This document shows positions 55,090 through 64,000 of a stretch of 64,000 nt of DNA, one piece after another. The stretch comes from Muraenolepis orangiensis (Eukaryota > Chordata > Actinopteri > Gadiformes > Muraenolepididae), in assembly GCA_027704905.1 (NCBI GenBank), contig CM051021.1, positions 362,601 through 426,600 of the forward strand, given 5' to 3'. Within the stretch, counting starts at the first letter, position 1; every line of letters begins with the position of its first letter. Both the position numbers and the translations under genes were made by a program. Under the pieces are notes generated by a model, which saw nothing but the letters and a program-made list of their open reading frames with translations, ran no database searches and was not told the DNA's origin.

Positions 55090-55625
55090 TGTCATGAGGG
55101 GGTTGAGCTTTTTATAAGATAGCCTTTCCTTTGCTACGGTGTAAGCTGTTCTAAACGACTGTTGTTTTCTTGAGCAAATCGGACTGTACATCAATGAAAC
55201 AGTTTGGGAGGGTTTCTTTGTCTTTCATCTGTACTATTTCCACTGACCTCGCGTGGGCCTGGCTGTCCCTGTGTTTGTATATCTTCTTTCGTAGCTGTTT
55301 TGCATCTTTTTGGATGTGAACCCAAAGTGCGCGAGTGAAACACTTTGGTTTAGCTTTCTCTTAGACATTTTAGACACTTTCTCTCCTCTTTGCCGAGCGT
55401 GGCTAATTTGCATAATTTGTGTCCGCGTCACGCAGCGTACCCGCCTCACGCAAGTGCAAGTGCCAAATAAATATTATAATTTCAGACCCCCCCTAAATTT
55501 TGCTGTTGAAGCTTGCCTTTCAGGGGGGCTCAGGTGTTAATCGGGGGGGGGTCGAGCTCCCCCGGACCCCCCCGTATTTCGCACACTGCCCCCAGGCCAT
55601 CAGAACATTGAACACTGATCTCTCC
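55090..55625 (-). mobile_element. Probable hAT-type transposon 5' fragment
   Basis: On the - strand a G-run-rich end (CAGTGTGCGAAATACGGGGG) leads to a short frame, MSKRKLNQSVSLAHFGFTSK. It is reminiscent of the basic start of hAT transposases, stopping soon after. Weak evidence, based on memory of such ends. Confidence 0.35.
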
Positions 55626-56436
55626 ACAGGTCACTTTAAACACATAAGAAAAGGTCACTTTAAAGGAAGGTGAAAAAGGTAACTTTAAGTTCTTGTATAG
55701 TTAGTATAGCATAGGTACATAGATTAAACTGTATATTGTATAGTAGTGTAGTTTACATAGGACCCAGTACCTTTTAATTTGTAAGCTTAACATTGTATTG
55801 CATTTATCTCAGGACTTGTATCAGGTCTATTTTATTATCTTCTATTTTGTTCTAATTACTTTTGCACAATCGAATGTAAGACCATATTGAGGTATTATTT
55901 TTGATGGCACACTGGGTAGTCTTTCTAATATAAGACCATATTTTTTTCTTACGTTTATTTTCTACTAGGTATTACTGCGTTCATAATTGCTAATTGAAGC
56001 ACCATATAATAAATGTTCTTTCACCATAAGTTTCAAGTTTGTTTATTATTTGTCACAACAAAATACAGAATACTTTATAATGAAATGCTTGTTTCTGTAT
56101 GAGCCCCTGAGATTGTGCTCCATACAGTAAAAATAAAGTAAGTAAAAAAAGAAATTAAGCAGTAAGTAAAGGAATGTTCAGTCAATATACATATATACAA
56201 TACAGAGTAGAATGAGTAACAGTGAGGTTTATATTTATATTATGTATAGTTTTTTATTTTTATTTCTTTAATTCGCCCTCTCGGTCGTTTACATGGAGGA
56301 ATGGCGCCACCGTCCGGGAAAATGCGGTATTGCACAGCAGATATGATTTTAAAAAAAATTGCGTTTTTTTTTTGCTTTTTTTATTTTTTTTTTACCCCTG
56401 CGCCCCTCCTACTTAGGATGTCACCAGCCGCCACTG
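55626..56436. other. Non-coding; possible LINE tails
   Basis: AT-rich. TTTCAAGTTTGTTTATTATT then TGTCACAACAAAATAC near 56030-56070 resembles an inverted LINE tail. No gene. Confidence 0.4.
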
Positions 56437-57070
56437 CTTCGGACGGGACGTCCGAGTCGAAAGAATGAAATAACGGTAGGTGGGGAGCGACTGTCGCAAA
56501 AGTTATAAATGAACGTGCTGCTAACTTCCTGAACAAAGATAGTCGCGATAAAAATAATAAATAACAAAAAACTGCGTCGTCATGCGGGAGCTCATGACGC
56601 GGCAGCCATCTCGTACCGCGCCATGCGTGGCAAAGGCCAAACACATCATAAACGACATTGCCCACCCCAGCCACCAACTGAATTCACTGTTACCGTCAGG
56701 CAGGCCATACCGCAGTATCAAGTGCCGTACAAATAGACTCAGAGATAGCTTCCACAGTCAGGCCATCAGGCTGCTGAACAAGGGCGTATAGCATATAACA
56801 ATGTATATTTTATTACATTGATTTATTTATATATACATATTGCTCGTTTTCTGTGCCGATATATTGCATTTTATAAATTGCATTTTTATTTTATATATTG
56901 AACTTTATACAGTTTTTTCCTTTTTTTCCCTTATTTTATTCGATTCTGTTTTTATTCTATTTTATCTTATTTTTATAACTGCTGTCTGTCATCGGGTATT
57001 GCACATAAGATTTTCACTCACTGCTTTATACTTAAAACTGTGAAGTGACAATACACTGACTTGACTTGAC
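56437..57070 (+). mobile_element. LINE 3' end, family A (copy 3)
   Basis: Same as 34366-35015: ORF end NRLRDSFHSQAIRLLNKG (stop near 56789), AT-rich tail ending TTGACTTGACTTG. Starts the second copy of the large duplicated segment. Confidence 0.8.
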
Positions 57071-57252
57071 TTGTGGGGGCGGGACCTGTGATTGACAGGC
57101 GAGACGGATTGCATTTTTTTTCCACACACTTGTTGAATGGTTAGTTAATGGCTGTCTTGAGTTTGTTAAGCATTGTTGTGCATTGAGTTTTGACTTGATC
57201 TTTCTTTGCGTCGCTTAACGTGAAAAGACTTACAAAAGAGTTACAAAACCGC

Positions 57253-57495
57253 GATCAATAATCACCTAATTTCTCTGGCATATGTCTTGTCATTAGCACT
57301 TTCACCTGTCAATATCTCAACTTAAATCCTACCATTATGGACGTTATGTGACATTGAGTGTTTTCCTCTCATTAAGGAAAAGTCTTAACACTTAATGTCA
57401 CATAACTTCCGTAATAGTAGGATTTAGGTTTTGATATTGTGACAGGTGAAAGTGCTAATAACAAGACATATGCCAGAGACATTTGGTGATTATTG
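57253..57495. repeat. Palindromic (foldback) element, uninterrupted copy
   Basis: Arms of about 115 bp: the left starts GATCAATAATCACCTAATTT, the right ends CATTTGGTGATTATTG, meeting at a short centre near 57370. A few mismatches exist between arms (for example a CTTAACA insert). No coding capacity; MITE-like. Confidence 0.85.
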
Positions 57496-57566
<71 letters not shown>

Positions 57567-57569
<3 letters not shown>

Positions 57570-57868
57570 CTTTATTATGCACATATCTCATACATACTCC
57601 ATAAGTATCTTCTAATCTTATAACTGTCTTTTAGTAACTGTAAATGAGTTAGAAGCCAAATTATTTTCACTGTACATTGTACACATTTGAATCTAATCTA
57701 ATCTAGCTGACGGCGTGGTCAAAGGTCTCCATAGTTCAGCTACCCGCTGGCTGTCCATTGCTTAACAAACCAAGACGACACGAAACAAACCCATCGTTAA
57801 GATGAGTATGCTGCGTGTTTAATTACACGTTATATAAATACAATTTTAAAAAGTGAGCTGTTTCACGA
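57567..57868 (+). repeat. LINE tail plus 150-bp donor block, copy 3
   Basis: Same order as at 36415-36705, with the same changed donor (AAGATGAGT). Confidence 0.7.
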
Positions 57869-57889
57869 TGTATACATACCTGTATATAC

Positions 57890-58556
57890 AGGGACGGCTG
57901 GTATCAATGAGCTAGCAGGGCTAAGCCCCCCCTACCTTTTACAATACAGATGAGAAATGATTGTTTAAAAACAACTCGGAACAGATTGTTTTCTATTTTG
58001 CAGCAACAGCACAACATATTCACAAGAAAAACACAGGATATATCTAAATGGGTTTATCTTTTTAAAGCCCAAACACAGCAGCAGCTTCAGCGTCCAATCA
58101 TCTTCGTGTTAAGTTGATTGACAGGTGTCAGTACACGTCCCCTTGATTTGCTGACCGTTAGGACTTTTGACCAATGATAGCGCGGCGTACAGACGTACCG
58201 CGCGTAAAGTGATGAGTTAAGTTAGCGATAGCATGACCAACCATGAACCAGGTGGATTATTTAATAAAACATACATTTTCAAAGTGAAGAGATTGGGGAC
58301 ACGTCGTTACAAAAGGTGTTAAAATAACGCAGAATAAGAACAGACGACATAATCGTAAATGTTGTTGTGTTCCGTGGTTTGAAAGAAAGGACTTGGCTAA
58401 CGGCACGTGTATAGGTAAGAATTCACTTCTCTGAGTCATATTGGAAATAGCATAAAGCTATCAATGTTGAGTAAAGTTAACATGACAGACATCAGCACGG
58501 GGTGTGTCTGGACCTCGTTGACCAGTACCAGCCTAAACCAGTTGACCAGTTCTCTT
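57890..58556 (+). repeat. Duplicated segment with hAT-like end and exon-like block, copy 2
   Basis: Paralogue of 36718-37392, ending at ACCAGTTCTCT where the 82-bp minisatellite begins to expand. Confidence 0.7.
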
Positions 58557-59340
58557 ATTTAGAGCCAGTTAGCTGACCACCTGTCAAACACACAGGTACA
58601 CATCTAAGACCAGCCTAAACCAGTTGACCAGTTCTCTTATTTAGAGCCAGTTAGCTGACCACCTGTCAAACACACAGGTACACATCTAAGACCAGCCTAA
58701 ACCAGTTGACCAGTTCTCTTATTTAGAGCCAGTTAGCTGACCACCTGTTAAACACACAGGTACACATCTAAGACCAGCCTAAACCAGTTGACCAGTTCTC
58801 TTATTTAGAGTCAGTTAGCTGACCACCTGTCAAACACACAGGTACACATCTAAGACCAGCCTAAACCAGTTGACCAGTTCTCTTATTTAGAGCCAGTTAG
58901 CTGACCACCTGTCAAACACACAGGTACACATCTAAGACCAGCCTAAACCAGTTGACCAGTTCCCTTATTTAGAGCCAGTTAGCTGACCACCTGTCAAACA
59001 CACAAGTACACATCTAAGACCAGCCTAAACCAGTTGACCAGTTCTCTTATTTAGAGCCAGTTAGCTGACCACCTGTTAAACACACAGGTACACATCTAAG
59101 ACCAGCCTAAACCAGTTGACCAGTTCTCTTATTTAGAGCCAGTTAGCTGACCACCTGTCAAACACACAGGTACACATCTAAGACCAGCCTAAACCAGTTG
59201 ACCAGTTCTCTTATTTAGAGCCAGTTAGCTGACCACCTGTTAAACACACAGGTACACATCTAAGACCAGCCTAAACCAGTTGACCAGTTCTCTTATTTAG
59301 AGCCAGTTAGCTGACCACCTGTTAAACACACAGGTACACA
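58527..59340. repeat. 82-bp minisatellite, ~10 copies
   Basis: Unit starts CAGCCTAAACCAGTTGACCA and includes AGCCAGTTAGCTGACCACCT. Copies differ at one or two bases (CTGTCAAAC or CTGTTAAAC). Confidence 0.96.
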
Positions 59341-59637
59341 CCTCTCTCTCTCTCTCTCTTCCCTGACTCGCTTCCAGACCGTAGTGGAGGAATACAGGGG
59401 ATATTGATCCAGGGTTCAATAACCCACTTAATGAACAGACAGGCAGGGTTTACTTCCGAGAGGGTTGATTTATTGATAACATAACTTATTCTAGACCGAT
59501 GTCCATTGGTACTACTCCCGTTCACTTCCAGACACACGCTCCTTCACCTCGCGCTCCCACACACACGCCACGCCCCCTCTCTCTTAAAGGGGCAGGCAGC
59601 CTTGCTCTACATGAACCTACTGGTGTAACAGGTGTGG
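59341..59637. other. Non-coding; possible LTR piece
   Basis: A TC run, then sequence whose - strand starts TGTTACACCAGTAGG, LTR-like at one end only. Not confirmed. Confidence 0.35.
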
Positions 59638-60222
59638 GAGAATGAAATGCTTAAAGCAGTTAGAGATCAAGGTTTTATTATGTCATTTGTTACTTTTCAC
59701 TTTAGTTTCTGCGAGCAAAAATGTCTCAGTGAGTGCTTAATATTGCCCAAAACTGTTTCTGTATAGCTTTATTAAAGTGCGGTTCCCGCCCACGCATGGC
59801 CTCAACATCCGGGTCTTACATGCAACATTTAAGAACACCCCTAGGTGTCGCTGTAACACAGGCCACTAACATATATAACATATATGTAACAACAACTGGA
59901 TAAATAATCTGTTATAAAATAATGTCTGCCACAAAGTGAACGTAAACCGATTGCCTGTCAATTGTTACAAAAAATAAACATCTCATGCAAATGAATGTTG
60001 CAACACGTCGGCCCTTTAAGAAACGGAATAACAAAGAGCCGAAGTGAACGATCCTTTTTCACATGCTTAGCTGTAAAAGGACATTGAAACTGTGTCAACG
60101 TTGGTGGCATGAGTCCAGTCAACAGGTTGATGGTCTATTGTTCTTTTAACCAGTTATATAAATACGCAATAGTGCGCGTTAAAGTCTCAAGATTAATCAC
60201 ATGCGTTAACTTTGACAGCCCT
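59638..60222. mobile_element. hAT-like repeat, copy 2 (left end missing)
   Basis: Same as 41570-42175, with a short internal deletion near 59750, ending TTTGACAGCCC. Confidence 0.65.
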
Positions 60223-60362
60223 AATATATATGAAGCGGGGTGAAATGACCGGTATGAATGAGTGGGCGTGTTAAGAGGGGAGTTGCGTGAATGAGTTTGT
60301 GCGTACGTCTGTCTGCTTCTCCACAGGTGTTCTCAATCGCTCCCATGATTGGGAGAGTAGAA

Positions 60363-60409
60363 ATGCCGGTGCTTCCCTTCTACAACTTGTAGAAGGGAAG
60401 CACCGGCAT
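60363..60409. repeat. Perfect 47-bp palindrome (22-bp arms)
   Basis: ATGCCGGTGCTTCCCTTCTA CA, loop ACT (60385-60387), then the exact reverse complement. Confidence 0.97.
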
Positions 60410-60410
60410 A

Positions 60411-60439
60411 GTAGTGGAAGAAAAGCCTTCTTCCACTAC
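60411..60439. repeat. 12-bp-arm hairpin
   Basis: GTAGTGGAAGAA, loop AAGCC, TTCTTCCACTAC; starts two bases after the 47-bp palindrome. Confidence 0.95.
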
Positions 60440-60699
60440 AGCAAAGGTTAGTCCTACTACAATTGCTTGTGTGTGACTTGAACAACGCCAGTGTTTGCCT
60501 GCTTATTGTGTGTCTGGCGGCGGATTCTGCCTTCCTCTCCTCCTACCCGCAGCACACCGGACCAGCCAACTATCGCGGAGCGTCGGGCTACGATTGAGGA
60601 TTTCGGGAACGACCAACACCTATCCACGGACGCCTATCGCGAACGCCCCGCTCCCTGGACTTCCACCGAGAGTCGCAGGACTGAGCGACGTCACTGACA

Positions 60700-60753
60700 C
60701 TGAAGTGCTGGGATTCCTCTCACCCGGGGTGAGAGGGAATCCCAGCACTTCAG
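60700..60753. repeat. 54-bp near-perfect palindrome
   Basis: CTGAAGTGCTGGGATTCCTC TCACCC and its reverse complement, with one extra G in the right arm. Confidence 0.96.
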
Positions 60754-60810
60754 CAGTCTCGTCCAATCGGGGGAGGGGTGAGTCACCCCTCCCCCGATTG
60801 GACGAGACTG
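60754..60810. repeat. 57-bp perfect palindrome (28-bp arms, 1-nt loop)
   Basis: CAGTCTCGTCCAATCGGGGG AGGGGTGA, loop G (60782), then its exact reverse complement. It abuts the previous palindrome with no base between. Confidence 0.97.
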
Positions 60811-61319
60811 TGGGTTGGGCCTTGAGTGGGCGGCGCTATCCATTCAAACTATCCTCACCATCAGGTTTAGTAGTTGTAGGTATAATAGTAGAGTTGTAGG
60901 ACCAGTGTAGTCAGCTGCAGTGTGTAGTGTTTCGCATGCCTTATTGGGTACAGCCTACCCCATACTTTATTTGACAGTGATACGTGTTGCAGTGGTGCGT
61001 TTTGCAGTGTAGTTGCAGTGATACAGTTTTGCCGTGGTGCGGTGTGGTTCTAGTGATACGGTTTACTGGATGCAGTGTAATTTTAGAGCAGCAGCACTCT
61101 GACTCTCCATCAGGGGGAGCCAAACTGGACCACCCGGTTTTAGAGGCTGATTTTATACTTTTTGATATTGTGCCCCATCATGGTGAATGTGCTTTAAAGA
61201 ATTTGTTAATACAATTATTGTTAAGAAATATATATCGCCTCCTCTTGCTGTGTAACTCAAGGGTCATTAGTATAACCTGTACCGCTACATATATATATAT
61301 TTAATATAATATATAATTA

Positions 61320-61764
61320 TGTGTGTGTGTTCACAGTTAATATTCCCATCAGGCCAATTGCTTACCAAATGCACAATAGTATTGGGTTTAAACTCCTCCT
61401 CAGAATGTGCTAGGATTATAGAATATACTGTTTTGATATGAAAAGTAACAAGCAGGCTTTTCCAACCATGGTGCTTTTATTTGAGATGTTTATTCCACAG
61501 AGAAGAGAACTATAAAATGAAATGGAAATCATGTCAACGATGCATCTTCAAACCAGCAAAAAAACCCGCTCCCTTCTTTATCAAAAACCACGGGACAGCC
61601 CAACAGCCCAAAGACACATATGACAGCCTTATGAAGAATTAGGGTTAAATGCATCTAACGGGAGATGTGCAAGAACAAACACAAACGTAAAGAAACCATG
61701 TTGGCAACACACAAAGTAAGTGGTGCAACGTAAAGTGGACGGAGAGGCTGACGCGTGTTGTCCA
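61320..61764 (-). terminator. 3' UTR and polyadenylation signals of the intact TRIM gene
   Basis: On the - strand, AATAAA occurs at 61494-61489 (GGAATAAACATC) and 61481-61476 (AAATAAAAGC), about 270-290 bp after the stop codon. The same signals are kept in the paralogous flanks. Confidence 0.65.
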
Positions 61765-63201
61765 CTACGAGAGCTCACAGAGAAGCTTTATAATTTGTGT
61801 CTGGTCAGATATTTGATAATTGCCGACTTGTCGATGATTTTGATATAGCTGTCGTGCCTTTCGTGCGTATGCGGCCGTGCTCTGCAGTGTAACAAAGGGG
61901 TTTAACGGAGGGCTGTCGCGGCTCACGTCAAGGGACACGATGAGTCTCCGTCCGTAGCGCGCGCTGCTCCGGCTGAAAAAGGACACCGTGGACGAGGCGG
62001 GGCTCCAGGACACTTCGACCGATTCAGGTCTGCTCGTCCTCTGCGCTCCGGGCGTGACACTTTGCTCGGTGACGCCCGCCCCCGTCAGGTAGCTCAGTTG
62101 GTCACCTTTGAGACACAGCGCGTATCTTCCGCGTCCCATGCCATGTCTCCTGGCAGCGTTGTCGCATAAGCCTACGGTCCAATCACAGTTCTCCGACACG
62201 GCGATCGTCCAGCTGTAGACGGGCTCATCGTGGGCGCTTTTAATCATCAGAGTGGTCTGAGGGATGGGCTGATAGGACCTCGTCGGATCGTTGCAGAAGT
62301 AAACTCTCCTGTGGTCCTCAGTCAGTGAAATCCCAGTTCCTAGGGCGAGCGGGTCAAAGGTAGCCAGGGCGTTCCCCGATACCTCTTGGTGGTTTTCTGG
62401 GTCCACAAACATCAACACGGAGCCCCATAACTTGGTCGCTTGGGTCAGCATGTCTTTCCCAGCGAGCTGCAGCTCTTGCACTATCTCGTCCCGCTCCTCC
62501 CCGCTCTCCAACCCCGTGCGCAGGTCGACCGCCGTGGCCCTTTCCACGTCTACTTGGGAACAGAGCTGGAGAAAACGGAACGTGTCCTTCTCCCACTTGG
62601 CCGCCTGTATGCTGCTCCCGCAGGCCGCGACGGCGGCCGTGCGGGTGGTGACGGATCTCCGGACGGGATTCAGGGCGACGTCTCGCAGCTTGGAGACGAC
62701 CTCGATGAGCAGCGCGCTGGAGCGGCCCAGCTGCTCCCGCCGGGTCTTCTCCCAGCGCTGCAGCGCGGCGCTCGCCGGTCCCTTGGCGGCCACGGCCTGC
62801 TCCCAGCCCGGGAGCTTCTCCCACAGCTCCGCCTGCGCCTTGGGGAGCGTCTTCATGTTGTGGAGGCGATGCTGGTCTTCGATGGCGCACGCCACGCACA
62901 CAGACACCATGTCGTCCAGGCAGTAGTATTCGACGAGCTTGCCGTGCTGGGGGCACTTTGTCCCCGCCAAGCCCCCGGCGCCGGGCGCCAGGGGGTCGGC
63001 CAGCGGGTGGGTGAGGAGGACCGGCGCGGTGAGGTGAGGCTGGAGGTGTTCCTCGCACATGGAGACCTCGCACTTCAGGCACGTCTTCAGCGCGGCTCTC
63101 TGGCCGCCCGCCGGGCATATGTCACAGAGAATGGCGGCCTTGGCGGGCTGCTGCTCGCCCTGGTTCCTCCGGCTGCTTCTGCTGTTGTTGTTGTCAGACA
63201 T
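61765..63201 (-). CDS. RING-less TRIM protein: two B-boxes, coiled coil, B30.2/SPRY
   Basis: Intact, intronless, 478 residues. The start chosen is ATG at 63201 (MSDNNNSRSSRRNQ); a longer reading would need TTG. B-box 1 starts at C26 (CDICPAGG ... C41, C44, C49, H52, H56). B-box 2 starts at C83 (CPQHGKLVEYYCLDD, then C-x2-C and the closing H pair near 109). An alpha-helical stretch follows (about 115-270). A divergent B30.2 domain (about 290-450) has LTEDHRRVYFCND, WTIAVSENCDWTVGLCD and RYALCLKGDQ. No RING is present. This matches the TRIM16-like layout: such proteins act through dimerisation and SPRY-directed binding, several in interferon responses. The ISRE 180 bp upstream supports interferon control. 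The family is duplicated here (pseudogene at 42696-52233). TRIM16 orthology is not claimed. Confidence 0.87.
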   Translation of the reverse strand: MSDNNNSRSSRRNQGEQQPAKAAILCDICPAGGQRAALKTCLKCEVSMCEEHLQPHLTAPVLLTHPLADPLAPGAGGLAGTKCPQHGKLVEYYCLDDMVSVCVACAIEDQHRLHNMKTLPKAQAELWEKLPGWEQAVAAKGPASAALQRWEKTRREQLGRSSALLIEVVSKLRDVALNPVRRSVTTRTAAVAACGSSIQAAKWEKDTFRFLQLCSQVDVERATAVDLRTGLESGEERDEIVQELQLAGKDMLTQATKLWGSVLMFVDPENHQEVSGNALATFDPLALGTGISLTEDHRRVYFCNDPTRSYQPIPQTTLMIKSAHDEPVYSWTIAVSENCDWTVGLCDNAARRHGMGRGRYALCLKGDQLSYLTGAGVTEQSVTPGAQRTSRPESVEVSWSPASSTVSFFSRSSARYGRRLIVSLDVSRDSPPLNPFVTLQSTAAYARKARQLYQNHRQVGNYQISDQTQIIKLLCELS

Positions 63202-63369
63202 GTCGTCGAATAGACTAATCGTGTTAAATCTATTGAAAAGGGTCAACTGAATCTCGTCTCTTGAATGGAGTGGATTCTATTCCGTTTGTTTCTAGTTCGG
63301 ACTAAAGCCACTATGACTACCACTCTTTACCGGACCGCACACAACAGCAATGGGAGTTTACTTCAGTTT

Positions 63370-63395
63370 CATTTAGAAAACGAAACTGAACTTTA
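63370..63395 (-). promoter_or_regulatory. ISRE upstream of the intact TRIM gene
   Basis: GAAAACGAAACT at 63376-63387 is a perfect ISRE (GAAANNGAAACT). A second GAAACTGAAG-type half on the opposite strand lies about 10 bp away (CTTCAGTTTC at 63361-63370). Distance to the ATG is about 180 bp. The same site and spacing are kept in the pseudogene copy. Confidence 0.8.
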
Positions 63396-63559
63396 AAAGT
63401 TCTTCGCATGAGCAAATAGGACCACACCTCAAGATGGCTTCTCATTACAGACGTTTAATGACACACGGCTGCGTTGTTCACTTTCTTTGTTAAGATCAAA
63501 TGAACCAAACAAACTTCAAACGTGTAACTTCTATTTCATGAAGAGACTCCTTTTAGTTT

Positions 63560-63822
63560 CTTAAGTTGCAGTTCGTCCAAAGTAAATAAAAAAGGTGAAA
63601 ACCCTCGTTTGTAGTGGCCTACCTGTGTGTGTGAACACATCCATATATATTTTATTATGCACATATCTCATACATACATAAGTAATCTTATAACTGTTTT
63701 TATACTTAGTAGACTATTTTTTTAGACACTTTACTGCAATATTTGCACTCTGGTTAGATCCTGTACTTTACTTGTGCTGCAGTGCAATGACAATAAATAT
63801 GAATGTAATCTAATCTAGCTAA
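63560..63822 (+). repeat. Unit-edge sequence plus LINE tail, copy 4
   Basis: CTTAAGTTGCAGTTCGTCCA ... CCCTCGTTTGTAGTGGCCTA ... GACAATAAATATGAATGTAA TCTAATCTA, as at 31424-31722. Confidence 0.75.
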
Positions 63823-63981
63823 CGCCGTGGTCAAAAGTCTCCATAGTTCAGCTACCAGCTGGCTGTCCATTGTTTAACAAACCAAGACGACACGAAACAA
63901 AACCATCGTTAAGGTGAGTATGCTGCGTGTTTAATTACACGTTATTTAAATCAATTAACAACAAGTGAGCCGTTACACGAC
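63823..63981 (+). repeat. 150-bp donor block, copy 4
   Basis: Ends ATCGTTAAG|GTGAGTATG with an intact donor, nearly identical to 31723-31880. The window ends 19 bp later. Confidence 0.7.
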
Positions 63982-64000
63982 TGAATTGGATCCTTTACAC

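Larger units (their letters stand above)
60231..61289. mobile_element. LTR-like insertion carrying four hairpins
   Basis: 1,059 bp absent from the paralogous place at about 42177. It is bounded by TGAAGCGG and CCGCTACA (imperfect inverted 8-mers, TG...CA) inside a TA repeat, so a TATA target duplication is possible but trivial. No protein-coding frame. Its class is uncertain; an LTR is the best guess. Confidence 0.5.

Noticed and set aside
58527..59340. CRISPR-like array
   Set aside because: Repeats are contiguous with no unique spacers; this is a eukaryotic minisatellite.
62440..63213. 257-residue + strand frame opposite the intact TRIM gene
   Set aside because: Composition is that of the antisense of a GC-rich coding region; the B-box and SPRY motifs lie on the - strand.

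Overview
This is nuclear DNA from a teleost fish, most likely a percomorph. The evidence is the mix of repeats: Tx1-type LINEs, Ty3/Gypsy elements, a Tc1 transposon, tRNA-derived SINEs and very long CA, GA and TA microsatellites. It also carries fish-type TRIM genes with PRY/SPRY domains and a fragment of a fish-type MHC class I gene. One 500-base run of N (30924-31423) is a scaffold gap.

Layout. 1-2698 is a decayed Tx1-type LINE, followed by a probable solo LTR and trinucleotide repeats. 4000-7425 holds a complete TRIM gene (RING, two B-boxes, coiled coil, PRY/SPRY) on the + strand. 7430-15150 is mostly minisatellites and microsatellites, with an immunoglobulin-type exon remnant, two SINEs and a LINE tail. 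15583-24967 is a young Gypsy element with a PNMA-like gag and a probable -1 frameshift site before pol. 25915-27646 carries the alpha-3, transmembrane and tail exons of an MHC class I gene (- strand). 27990-30923 is a second Tx1-type LINE that runs into the gap.

From 31424 to the end, the window is an array of related, duplicated units. The recurring parts are a LINE tail, a 150-bp block with a splice donor, a palindromic element, a hAT-like repeat and an intronless RING-less TRIM gene (two B-boxes plus B30.2/SPRY) read from the - strand. One TRIM copy is intact (61765-63201). A second is a pseudogene (42696-52233), split by a mag-like Gypsy element flanked by GTCCC duplications and then remade by a 3,763-bp tandem duplication. 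A third survives only as 3' flank (53410-54121). The two recognisable TRIM promoters carry a textbook interferon-stimulated response element about 180 bp upstream of the ATG.

Biological reading. An interferon-type TRIM family appears to be multiplying beside MHC class I sequence, with retroelements breaking and reshuffling its copies. Also notable are a structurally intact Tc1 element (37739-39394), a solo LTR nested in a palindromic element, and a run of perfect short palindromes at 60363-60810. A three-exon fragment of an unrecognised gene lies at 33128-33926 (- strand).
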